Under the pieces are notes generated by a model. It had not been told where the DNA came from and did not search any database. It saw only the letters and a program-made list of their open reading frames with translations. This document shows positions 1 to 5,326 of a stretch of 7,678 bases of DNA, one piece after another. Position 1 is the first letter of the stretch, and each line of letters opens with the position of its first letter. Source of the stretch: Bacillota bacterium (GTDB lineage: Bacteria; Bacillota; Clostridia; Christensenellales; CAG-138); contig JAEZIE010000027.1 of assembly GCA_023416175.1 (NCBI GenBank), forward strand, positions 1 to 7,678. The letters are read 5' to 3'. Both the position numbers and the translations under genes were made by a program.

Positions 1-64
1 GTAAAATTCGCCATGTTTTTTTTAAGGCCGGTGACGGCCTGTTAGAACGTCGCTGTTCAGGCAT
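1..64 (-). CDS. 5' end of an unidentified gene, cut by the window edge
   Basis: An ATG at 64-62 opens a frame of 21 codons that stays open to the left edge. The peptide starts MPEQRRSNRPSPALKKTWRI: a basic, proline-containing N-terminus with no hydrophobic stretch yet visible. The start is supported by a GGAGG ribosome binding site (complement of 71-75) six bases upstream and by a TGGTATAAT extended -10 (complement of 105-113) at a sensible distance. Basic N-termini like this occur before the first membrane helix of cell-envelope proteins, but 21 residues do not allow a family call. It lies downstream of ylbF on the same strand, separated by the repeat region, and probably has its own promoter. 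Confidence 0.6.
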   Translation of the reverse strand, partial: MPEQRRSNRPSPALKKTWRIL

Positions 65-104
65 AAGCTTCCTCCGTTGTTGCATATCGCGTTGCCTTTC
101 TTTC

Positions 105-113
105 ATTATACCA
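105..113 (-). promoter_or_regulatory. Extended -10 promoter element for the gene at the left edge
   Basis: The complement of 105-113 reads TGGTATAAT, a perfect -10 hexamer with the TGn extension. It is about 30 bases upstream of the GGAGG site of the left-edge gene. There is no good -35 at the expected place (CCATAC), so activity would depend on the extended -10. The element is the first nine bases of the tandem repeat, so the repeat itself may supply this promoter. Confidence 0.4.
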
Positions 114-192
114 TAGAAGCGAAGCGGGTATGGTATAAACCGCGCCTGTGCGTTCGCCGTAGGCGAAAATCGCACGCGCATAAGAATAAGCA

Positions 193-220
193 GTATAATA
201 GCCGCTTGCGGCTATTATAC
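193..220. repeat. Perfect 13-bp inverted repeat across the junction of the two repeat copies
   Basis: GTATAATAGCCGC (193-205) is followed by TT and then by its exact reverse complement (208-220). As RNA it would form a GC-cored hairpin with an AU-rich base. No T-run follows on either strand, so it is not a standard intrinsic terminator. In copy 2 the same stem is broken (GCCGATTGCGGG). Confidence 0.75.
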
Positions 221-370
221 CATAGAAGCGAAGCGGATGTGGTATAATCCACGCATGTGCTTTTGGGTAGCAGGCGAAAATCGCGCGCGCATAAGAATAA
301 GCCGTATAATAGCCGATTGCGGGAATTATATCATTGCATCGGGCGCGTGCAATAAAGCGGACTTGAGGAC

Positions 371-715
371 TTATCCTTCGAACATGCTCAGATCGGCTTC
401 CACAGCTTCCGCCAGCTGCTTGTATACACTTCCCAAGAGGCTATTTAGCCGGTATTCGGCCAGCAGGAATTCTGCGGCATCCGGATCAAACTGCAGAAGT
501 TCACCGACATGCTGCAATTGCTGCAGCGTTTGGGGAGATTGCCTCCCTGCCATGGTATCCGCTTGCGCCTGCATCTGGAGTCTCTTATACTCCTTATAGA
601 ATCCGCGGATGCTGTCGTTTTGCATGGCCTTTTCCCGCGCATTAATGTATGCAAGATATTCTTCGCTCTGGCGAAGTGCCGATGCAAGCGCCTTCGTGGC
701 TTCGTTAATCGCCAT
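371..715 (-). CDS. ylbF: YlbF/YmcA family regulator protein
   Basis: A 114-residue, almost wholly helical protein of the YlbF/YmcA (Com_YlbF) family, at the usual family length. It starts MAINEATKALASALRQSEEY, continues with a charged helix around residues 28-52 (REKAM, FYKEYKRLQMQAQAD), and ends with a helix containing EYRLNSLLGSVYKQL. There are no cysteines, membrane segments or catalytic motifs, as expected for a small soluble partner protein. In Bacillus subtilis, YlbF with YmcA and YaaT forms a complex that works with RNase Y in mRNA maturation and affects competence, sporulation and biofilm formation. The ATG has an AAAGGAG site about ten bases upstream, slightly long. The gene follows ribonuclease J on the same strand across a terminator. 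No separate promoter is evident in the 64-bp gap, so read-through may supply it. Confidence 0.85.
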   Translation of the reverse strand: MAINEATKALASALRQSEEYLAYINAREKAMQNDSIRGFYKEYKRLQMQAQADTMAGRQSPQTLQQLQHVGELLQFDPDAAEFLLAEYRLNSLLGSVYKQLAEAVEADLSMFEG

Positions 716-741
716 TACTTGATGTCTCCTTTACGATGCTA

Positions 742-770
742 AGAATAAAGCGCTGCAGATGCAGCGCTTT
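742..770 (-). terminator. Intrinsic terminator after ribonuclease J
   Basis: AAAGCGCTGC (747-756) and GCAGCGCTTT (761-770) pair perfectly around a four-base loop. Read on the minus strand, the stem is followed by TTTATTCTTAG, a T-rich but interrupted tail. It begins ten bases after the rnj stop codon. The imperfect T-tract would allow some read-through into ylbF. Confidence 0.7.
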
Positions 771-779
771 GGAGTTCTT

Positions 780-2438
780 CTATGGAATTTCCACGATGAT
801 GGGCAATATCACCGGATTGCGCTTTGTTTTGTTATACAGGTATTCGCGGAGGGTATTGCGCATACCGTTTTTGATGTTCGCCCAGTCGGATTGATGATGC
901 TGTTCAAATAACGCGGCCTGCGGGCGTATCAGATCGCAAGCTTCGTTGATAAGATCCTCCGACTCTCGTACATACACAAACCCGCGGGAAATGAGCTCCG
1001 GCCCGGCGAGGAGCTTCCCGGTCTTTTTCTGCAGTGCTATGACGATAGCAACAAGCCCGTCCTGTGACAACAGGCGGCGGTCCTTTAGCACCACGTTTCC
1101 AATATCGCCTACGCCAAGGCCGTCTATCATAACGCTGCCAGCAGGCACACTGCCATTGATTTTGCCCGCGTTGACCGTTAGCTCCACAACATCCCCGACA
1201 TCCGTCATGAAGACATGGTCGGCTTCCAAACCCATCTCTTGGGCAAGCTGGCCATGCATGTAAAGGTGTCGGTACTCCCCATGTACCGGGATAAAGTACT
1301 TGGGCTTGGTAAGGTTGAGCATCAGTCTGAGCTCTTCGCGGCAGGCGTGGCCGGAGACGTGGACGTCCGCCATCTGGTCATAGACCACCATTGCGCCCCT
1401 TTGGAACAGCTGATTGATCACACGGGATACGCCACGCTCGTTTCCGGGGATGGCGGAAGCGGAAATGATAACGGTATCGCCTTTGCCGATGTTAAGCTTG
1501 TGTGAGGAGTTGGCCATGCGGAACAGCCCGCTCATTGGTTCACCCTGGCTGCCGGTGGTGATGACGCAAACCTGATCGTCGCGGTATTTGCGCAGCTTTT
1601 CAATATCGACGATACTTTCTTGGGGGATGTTGAGATACCCCAATTCAATTGCAGTCTGTGCAATATTGACCATGCTGCGCCCCTGGAAGCAGATCACGCG
1701 CCCATGCGCGATTGCGACATCCGCCACCTGCTGGATGCGGTAAATATTGGAGGCAAAGGAGGCCACTATGACACGACCCTCCGCCGTATCAAAGTAGTGC
1801 TCGAATGTTTTCCCAATTTCACGCTCGGATTGCGTATGGCCGGGGCGCTCAACATTTGTGCTGTCTGACATCAGCGCAAGCACGCCCTTGGAGCCGTAAT
1901 GCGCGAACCGCGCGATATTCATGGGCTCGCCGTCGATGGGCGTATAGTCCACCTTAAAGTCTCCGGTATGGATAACGGTACCGATCGGCGTTGTGACCGC
2001 AAGCGCAACGGCGCCTGCAATGGAGTGGCATGTCTTAATAAACTCGATGTTGAAGCAGCCCAGTTTTAAAGTATCACCCGGACTTACGCAGCGGAGCATT
2101 TCTTTGCCGAGTTTGTGTTCTTCTAGCTTATGTTCAATGAGGGCAATGGTCAGTTTTGTGCCGTAAACGGGGACTTCCGGAAACTTTTGGAGTGCAAACG
2201 GCAACGCGCCGATATGATCCTCATGCCCGTGGGTAATCAAAAAGCCGCGCAGCTTGTCTGCGTTTTTTTCCAGGTATGTCATGTCGGGGATCACGAGATC
2301 AATGCCCAGCATTTCTTCGTCGGGGAAAATCAGCCCGCAATCGATCACGACAATATCCTTCCCGTATTCAAGTACGGTCATGTTTTTGCCGATCTCGGTC
2401 ACGCCGCCCAACGGAATAATCTTTAGTTTTGAAGCCAA
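780..2438 (-). CDS. rnj: Ribonuclease J (metallo-beta-lactamase/beta-CASP RNase)
   Basis: A 552-residue protein, the normal length for bacterial RNase J, a zinc-dependent 5'-to-3' exo- and endoribonuclease central to mRNA turnover and rRNA maturation in Firmicutes. The N-terminal metallo-beta-lactamase core shows HGHEDHIG (70-77), the metal ligand region KTCHS (His138) and HTGDFK (Asp160). The beta-CASP domain follows, with SDSTN (191-195), SFASNIYRIQQ (227-237) and TTGSQGEP (294-301). The core resumes with HVSGHA (360-365) and VHGEYRH (385-391, His386). The C-terminal domain (about 450-552) is present, so nothing is truncated and all catalytic residues seen are canonical. The start is TTG (2438-2436), eight bases after AAGGAG; no better ATG exists. 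It is the only RNase J in the window, so RNase J1 versus J2 cannot be decided. It has its own promoter, a long leader and a terminator. Confidence 0.97.
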   Translation of the reverse strand: MASKLKIIPLGGVTEIGKNMTVLEYGKDIVVIDCGLIFPDEEMLGIDLVIPDMTYLEKNADKLRGFLITHGHEDHIGALPFALQKFPEVPVYGTKLTIALIEHKLEEHKLGKEMLRCVSPGDTLKLGCFNIEFIKTCHSIAGAVALAVTTPIGTVIHTGDFKVDYTPIDGEPMNIARFAHYGSKGVLALMSDSTNVERPGHTQSEREIGKTFEHYFDTAEGRVIVASFASNIYRIQQVADVAIAHGRVICFQGRSMVNIAQTAIELGYLNIPQESIVDIEKLRKYRDDQVCVITTGSQGEPMSGLFRMANSSHKLNIGKGDTVIISASAIPGNERGVSRVINQLFQRGAMVVYDQMADVHVSGHACREELRLMLNLTKPKYFIPVHGEYRHLYMHGQLAQEMGLEADHVFMTDVGDVVELTVNAGKINGSVPAGSVMIDGLGVGDIGNVVLKDRRLLSQDGLVAIVIALQKKTGKLLAGPELISRGFVYVRESEDLINEACDLIRPQAALFEQHHQSDWANIKNGMRNTLREYLYNKTKRNPVILPIIVEIP

Positions 2439-2587
2439 ATATAACTCTCCTTTTTAATAGGTGACTCATACCGGAGCGCGCGCCCTTTTGCTAAGCCTTC
2501 CCCGCCTGTCCTGCGTTCAACAGGTGGTATTGGGCTGCTGCGAGCTCACTCCCCGGCTCTGCCGCCTGAACTCTTCTCTGACAACTT
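2439..2587 (-). promoter_or_regulatory. Long (~150-nt) 5' leader of the ribonuclease J mRNA
   Basis: From the promoter at 2593-2621 the transcript should start near 2587, leaving about 150 nucleotides before the TTG start. The leader is GC-rich until the final AU-rich 20 bases with the AAGGAG site. It can fold on itself: CCACCTGT and ACAGGCGG (complement of 2527-2534 and 2509-2516) pair with one mismatch, and GGCAGAGCC can pair with GGCTTAGC. No known riboswitch, T-box or signal-recognition-particle motif was recognised. RNase genes are often controlled through cleavage of their own leaders; here that is inference. Confidence 0.4.
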
Positions 2588-2592
2588 GTGTT

Positions 2593-2621
2593 ATTATACG
2601 CTTTTGGGACGTACTTGACAA
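2593..2621 (-). promoter_or_regulatory. Sigma-A type promoter for ribonuclease J
   Basis: On the minus strand, TTGTCA (complement of 2616-2621) is separated by exactly 17 bases from a perfect TATAAT (complement of 2593-2598). It lies just after the stop codon of the TIGR04086-type gene and points at rnj. Confidence 0.8.
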
Positions 2622-2630
2622 GCGAAAGTC

Positions 2631-3038
2631 CTATGCGGGTCTTCTCAACTGTAAAATCAGGCTTCCCGCAATGCCGGCGACAAATCCCATCAGCATGTCG
2701 GCCAAAAGGCCGAGTGTAAACGCCATTGTTTTCTCAACAAGAGAAAACGCAATAAAGGAAATCAGCACGTAAACTGCGCCTCCGATACCGCCCCAGACCC
2801 ATCCTCGCCCTTCACATCCGCGTGCAGCTAAAAGACCCGCAAAGGCGGCGCACAGAGCTTTGATGACGCTGGTAATGATGGGTATAGAATCTTCGCCCAA
2901 AAGCTCAATTTTCAGAAGCAACGCAAAAAACAGTATGGCGATAATGGTGACGATGCACCCCAGAAGCGACGCTTTCACGACCCTTAAAAGCGTCCCGTTG
3001 CGTTTTTCCGGCTGTTTTTTCCTACGCTTCGTCCTCAT
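2631..3038 (-). CDS. TIGR04086-type four-helix membrane protein
   Basis: A 135-residue integral membrane protein of unknown function. It has a very basic N-terminal tail (MRTKRRKKQPEKRN) and then four hydrophobic helices, near residues 20-40 (SLLGCIVTIIAILFFALLL), 50-67, 75-95 (GGIGGAVYVLISFIAFSL) and 100-127. A positive-inside reading puts the N-terminus and the short C-terminal LRRPA in the cytoplasm. Size, helix count, the paired glycines and position next to yajC fit the Firmicute TIGR04086 family. The ATG at 3038-3036 was chosen because GAGGGG lies eight bases upstream. An upstream in-frame ATG at 3080 has no ribosome binding site and falls in the T-tract of the yajC terminator. No separate promoter is visible, so expression may depend on read-through from yajC. 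No enzymatic motif is visible. Confidence 0.75.
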   Translation of the reverse strand: MRTKRRKKQPEKRNGTLLRVVKASLLGCIVTIIAILFFALLLKIELLGEDSIPIITSVIKALCAAFAGLLAARGCEGRGWVWGGIGGAVYVLISFIAFSLVEKTMAFTLGLLADMLMGFVAGIAGSLILQLRRPA

Positions 3039-3080
3039 ATGGTATTCCCCCTCATCTCCTATGGCAATACCTATGCGCAT

Positions 3081-3118
3081 AAAAAAAAAAACATACCGGC
3101 AAATGGCTGCCGGTATGT
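3081..3118 (-). terminator. Strong intrinsic terminator after yajC
   Basis: ACATACCGGCA (3091-3101) and TGCCGGTATGT (3108-3118) form a perfect 11-bp stem with a six-base loop. On the minus strand it is followed by an unbroken run of T residues (complement of 3081-3091). It begins 15 bases after the yajC stop codon. Confidence 0.92.
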
Positions 3119-3133
3119 TAGACGGTCAAAATT

Positions 3134-3457
3134 TTATTTGATTTCCTTGACTTCTTCGGCCATGGTGTTTTCTGCCGCCACATTTTCAACTGTAGAGATC
3201 GCACCACGGGCGAACACAAGGCGAACCTTGTCCGGCCCAACGATTAACGTAACAACGTCATCCTTGATGGAGCCGATGGTACCATAGATACCGCCGATTG
3301 TACGTACGCGGTCACCCGGCTTCAAGGCACTAAGCATGTCTTTGACCTTTTTATCGCGCCTGCGCTGCGGAATGATCATAACGGCGAACATGACGACCAC
3401 GAGTACGATCATTAGTAATGTAGGGTTCTGAAAAAAGTTGGCGGCTTCCTGCGGCAT
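3134..3457 (-). CDS. yajC: YajC, Sec translocase accessory subunit
   Basis: A 107-residue protein with the YajC architecture: a short N-terminus (MPQEAANFFQNP), one membrane helix at about 13-29 (LLMIVLVVVMFAVMIIP), then the basic junction QRRRDKK and a small cytoplasmic domain. That domain carries the family signature LKPGDRVRTIGGIYGTIGSI (45-64), then a beta-rich stretch to about residue 90 and an acidic, disordered tail. YajC associates with SecDF and the SecYEG channel to assist export and membrane insertion. The ATG has GGAAGG about nine bases upstream. secD and secF are not in the window: upstream is the DUF2156 gene and downstream, past a strong terminator, the TIGR04086-type gene. A plausible promoter precedes it, so it is probably a short transcript of its own. 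Confidence 0.95.
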   Translation of the reverse strand: MPQEAANFFQNPTLLMIVLVVVMFAVMIIPQRRRDKKVKDMLSALKPGDRVRTIGGIYGTIGSIKDDVVTLIVGPDKVRLVFARGAISTVENVAAENTMAEEVKEIK

Positions 3458-3492
3458 TCTGCTTACCTTCCTTTACATATGTTTGCAGACTA

Positions 3493-3521
3493 AGTGTATA
3501 GCATATGAAATTATGCGTCAA
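3493..3521 (-). promoter_or_regulatory. Candidate promoter for yajC
   Basis: On the minus strand TTGACG (complement of 3516-3521) is followed after 17 bases by TACACT (complement of 3493-3498), 35 bases upstream of the start codon. The -35 is strong and the -10 moderate. A TGC-TATACA extended -10 alternative overlaps it with a 15-base spacer. Confidence 0.5.
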
Positions 3522-3592
3522 GGGCTTTATGATGCCGGTAAAACGAAACAACCCAAAATGTTGCGCTCGCTTCACACCCCGGACACAAGCGT

Positions 3593-4492
3593 TTACGGCC
3601 TTAGTACGGCATCGTATTTATCAATCAGTTTTACGGGTTGGTAGGATAACTTTGCTTTTCTCATCCCGGGGATGCCCATATCCTCTTCGCGGTTGAGATA
3701 CGTCATATCGCTCCACGCGTGCTCGGCAAACTGCTGGTTGATGACAGCATAGAGGCCGGCATAGGACGCGTCCGCCTTTTCGATATGGATAACGGCCATA
3801 TCTTCTTTGACTTGTTCTCCTAGGGAGAACGCGACAAGCTTGCCCGCCACGTAAATACAACCGCCTTTTACATGGAGGGCGTCCATGTTAGGCAGCAGGA
3901 AAGAAATTGCTTTCATTTCACCCAGTATGCCGGGCTCGTTGATATCCTTGTCCTGCAGCCAGCTCATGTAAAGCTCCATGCACTCCTTCGTCCTGTCCAA
4001 CGTGAGCGGCTCATAGGTAAAGCTATATTGCGTGGTAAACTGGTTAATATGGTTGCGCTTGGCGTGGTATTTGCGTCCCTTAAGGGTAATCAGGTCTTCC
4101 GCCCTGTAAATATAATCAAACGTGTTGCGATCGGGTATGAGCGAAAACAAGGGCGCATGCTTCTGGAACAGCTCCACAAATCCGCCGTTTACGGAACGAA
4201 AACGTGGGGAAACGCCAATTGCGCTAAAATATTCGAACGCAGCCGCCAGCGCTTTGCTGTAGTCCGTTTGAAAATCCTTTGGAATAGGCGGGAACATGAA
4301 CGGATGCTGTTTCTTGGCGAACTGCAACCGGATATAGAGCACATCATCCTGCTCTGCCCATTGGATCTTTTCATCCTGACCCCAAATAATTAAGTTGGTA
4401 AATGTAAATTCAGAGCATTCAAATGCGTGCGGCTTAAAATACTGATCAATAACGGCCTTATCCAAAAGACGGACGGGTTGGAACTGAAGCAA
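3593..4492 (-). CDS. DUF2156 (MprF C-terminal-like, GNAT-fold) protein
   Basis: A 299-residue soluble protein of the DUF2156 group, related to the C-terminal transferase domain of MprF, which moves lysine or alanine from tRNA to phosphatidylglycerol. Stand-alone versions lack the MprF flippase helices, as here, and their substrate is not established. The layout matches two tandem GNAT-like folds. The first half holds SEFTFTNLIIWG (27-38) and SPRFRSVN (95-102). The second opens with DYIYRAEDLITLKGRKYHAK (126-145) and RNHINQF (146-152), and carries HIEKAD (236-241) and YLNREEDMGIPGMRKAKLSY (265-284), the strongest family signature. There is no signal peptide or membrane segment. The start is TTG (4492-4490), eight bases after GGAAGG; no in-frame ATG fits the fold's N-terminus. 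It is transcribed divergently from bioY with a candidate promoter of its own. Family confidence is high, function unknown. Confidence 0.88.
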   Translation of the reverse strand: MLQFQPVRLLDKAVIDQYFKPHAFECSEFTFTNLIIWGQDEKIQWAEQDDVLYIRLQFAKKQHPFMFPPIPKDFQTDYSKALAAAFEYFSAIGVSPRFRSVNGGFVELFQKHAPLFSLIPDRNTFDYIYRAEDLITLKGRKYHAKRNHINQFTTQYSFTYEPLTLDRTKECMELYMSWLQDKDINEPGILGEMKAISFLLPNMDALHVKGGCIYVAGKLVAFSLGEQVKEDMAVIHIEKADASYAGLYAVINQQFAEHAWSDMTYLNREEDMGIPGMRKAKLSYQPVKLIDKYDAVLRP

Positions 4493-4546
4493 CTTCTTTA
4501 CCTTCCTTACAGCAATTCTTTGGCGCGTTAGCGCATATCCTTCTCT

Positions 4547-4575
4547 ATTCTACCGCAAATTTTAGAAACTGTAAC
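4547..4575 (-). promoter_or_regulatory. Candidate promoter for the DUF2156 gene
   Basis: On the minus strand GTTACA (complement of 4570-4575) and TAGAAT (complement of 4547-4552) are 17 bases apart, about 55 bases before the TTG start. Both hexamers are imperfect. A TTGACA further upstream (complement of 4607-4612) lacks a good -10 at normal spacing. Confidence 0.45.
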
Positions 4576-4621
4576 ATATAAAATTACGCAAAGATGAAAC
4601 AATCCTTGTCAAATCCAATCC

Positions 4622-4660
4622 CTTATTGTAAACTTATAAAATATAATAGTTAACAATAAG
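4622..4660 (+). promoter_or_regulatory. BirA (biotin repressor) operator overlapping the bioY promoter
   Basis: CTTATTGTAAAC (4622-4633) and GTTAACAATAAG (4649-4660) are inverted repeats that match at 11 of 12 positions and are separated by 15 bases. The cores TTGTAAAC-N15-GTTAACAA match the known BirA box (TTGTnAAC-N14-16-GTTnACAA). The spacer contains TATAAT (4642-4647), and TTGTCA lies upstream at 4606-4611, so bound BirA would cover the promoter. The right arm ends about 11 bases before the bioY start codon. This predicts repression of bioY when biotin is plentiful, through a BirA that carries an N-terminal DNA-binding domain. Confidence 0.88.
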
Positions 4661-4671
4661 GCGGTAACCCA

Positions 4672-5235
4672 ATGAAACTATCGTTACGAGCCATGCTGTT
4701 TGCGGCCATGTTTGCCGCATTGACTGCGGTGGGCGCATTTATCAAGTTCCCCATTCCCCCTTACCCTGTGCCGATGACTCTTCAGACGGCGTTTGTTTAT
4801 CTGGCGGGTTTGCTGCTTCCGCCTTCTGCTGCGTTTTTTTCTCAGCTCATTTATGTGCTCATTGGTCTGATCGGCATCCCCGTGTTTGCAAACGGAGGCG
4901 GGATCGGTTATATATTCGACCCTACCTTTGGATACCTGCTTGCATTTGTGGCCGCAGCGCCGCTTCTAAGTATCGTGGCCTCGCGGACATTATATCAAGG
5001 GAAAAAATGGATGTTCGTGTTGGGCGGATTTTGCGTTATTCTGCTTGTCCAGCTTTGCGGGGTAGGATATATGGCGCTCATTTCCTCCGTTTATCTTGCA
5101 AAACCGCTTGCGCTGTCCCGCGCAATTTATCTCATTTACATTTTTCTGCCCCTTGACCTTTTGAAACTGCTGCTTGCGTCCATATTGAGCGCCCAACTTA
5201 AAAAGCGCGCGCCTCGGCTGTTCCTGAACGCATAA
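4672..5235 (+). CDS. bioY: BioY, biotin-specific S component of an ECF transporter
   Basis: A 187-residue, six-helix membrane protein of the BioY family, the biotin-binding subunit of energy-coupling-factor transporters. Visible signatures are FPIPPYPVPMTLQTAFVYLA (26-45), conserved just after the first helix, and GGGIGYIFDPTFGYLLAF (75-92), the segment that lines the biotin site. The last helix is followed by a basic cytoplasmic end (LKKRAPRLFLNA). No EcfA ATPase or EcfT transmembrane gene is adjacent, so it probably shares an ECF module encoded elsewhere, as is common in Firmicutes. The ATG has AAGGCGG about eight bases upstream. The BirA operator directly in front supports the substrate assignment independently of the protein. 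The substrate-binding-protein gene follows 91 bases later on the same strand. Confidence 0.96.
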   Translation: MKLSLRAMLFAAMFAALTAVGAFIKFPIPPYPVPMTLQTAFVYLAGLLLPPSAAFFSQLIYVLIGLIGIPVFANGGGIGYIFDPTFGYLLAFVAAAPLLSIVASRTLYQGKKWMFVLGGFCVILLVQLCGVGYMALISSVYLAKPLALSRAIYLIYIFLPLDLLKLLLASILSAQLKKRAPRLFLNA

Positions 5236-5282
5236 TCGAGCGGGAGAGATTGCTTTCTCACGAAAAAAGTTCATGCGGCATA

Positions 5283-5320
5283 CCATATCCATAGTCTAAG
5301 TTCGACGAATATGGAGGTGG
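5283..5320 (+). promoter_or_regulatory. Hairpin overlapping the ribosome binding site of the substrate-binding protein
   Basis: CCATAT (5283-5288) is complementary to ATATGG (5309-5314), whose last two bases open the strong GGAGGTGG ribosome binding site (5313-5320). A small palindrome TTCGACGAA (5301-5309) lies inside the loop. The structure is short and would only weakly hide the site. There is no T-run for a terminator in the 91-bp gap after bioY, and no convincing promoter, so the two genes may be co-transcribed. Confidence 0.3.
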
Positions 5321-5326
5321 CTTTGC

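Larger units (their letters stand above)
105..335. repeat. Two tandem copies of a ~110-bp palindrome-rich repeat, plus a third partial copy
   Basis: Copy 1 is 105-213 and copy 2 is 214-324. They align nearly end to end and differ by a handful of substitutions and a short indel. A degraded third start (ATTATATCATTG) follows at 325. Each copy begins ATTATACCATAGAAGCGAAG and includes GCGCATAAGAATAAGC and GTATAATAGCCG. Copy 1 contains three inverted repeats: TTATACCATA/TATGGTATAA (106-115/129-138), TTCGCC-GTA-GGCGAA (153-167), and GTATAATAGCCGC/GCGGCTATTATAC (193-205/208-220), the last spanning the junction with copy 2. No reading frame with a ribosome binding site is present. It accounts for most of the 306-bp gap between ylbF and the left-edge gene. 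It is probably an intergenic repeat family. There is no transposase and no obvious target duplication. Confidence 0.8.

Noticed and set aside
193..220. Intrinsic terminator for ylbF
   Set aside because: The palindrome is strong, but no T-run follows on the minus strand and it lies 150 bases after the stop codon.
105..335. CRISPR array
   Set aside because: The two units are contiguous ~110-bp tandem repeats with no unique spacers, and no cas genes are present.
237..599. 120-codon open frame on the plus strand starting in the repeat region
   Set aside because: It runs antisense through ylbF and starts inside copy 2 of the repeat without a ribosome binding site. Its composition (many Ser, Cys and Arg) is that of a shadow frame.
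2439..2587. 6S RNA, SRP RNA or T-box in the rnj leader
   Set aside because: None of the defining conserved motifs (T-box GGGTGGNACCGCG, SRP GGAAGCAGC-type loop) is present, and a 6S-like shape could not be supported by eye.
3039..3080. Upstream ATG extension of the TIGR04086-type protein by 14 residues
   Set aside because: There is no ribosome binding site, and the ATG abuts the T-tract of the yajC terminator. The downstream ATG has GAGGGG at good spacing.
3872..4393. 173-codon open frame on the plus strand
   Set aside because: It is antisense to the DUF2156 gene, whose minus-strand frame matches a known family and has a ribosome binding site. No recognisable domain is visible here.
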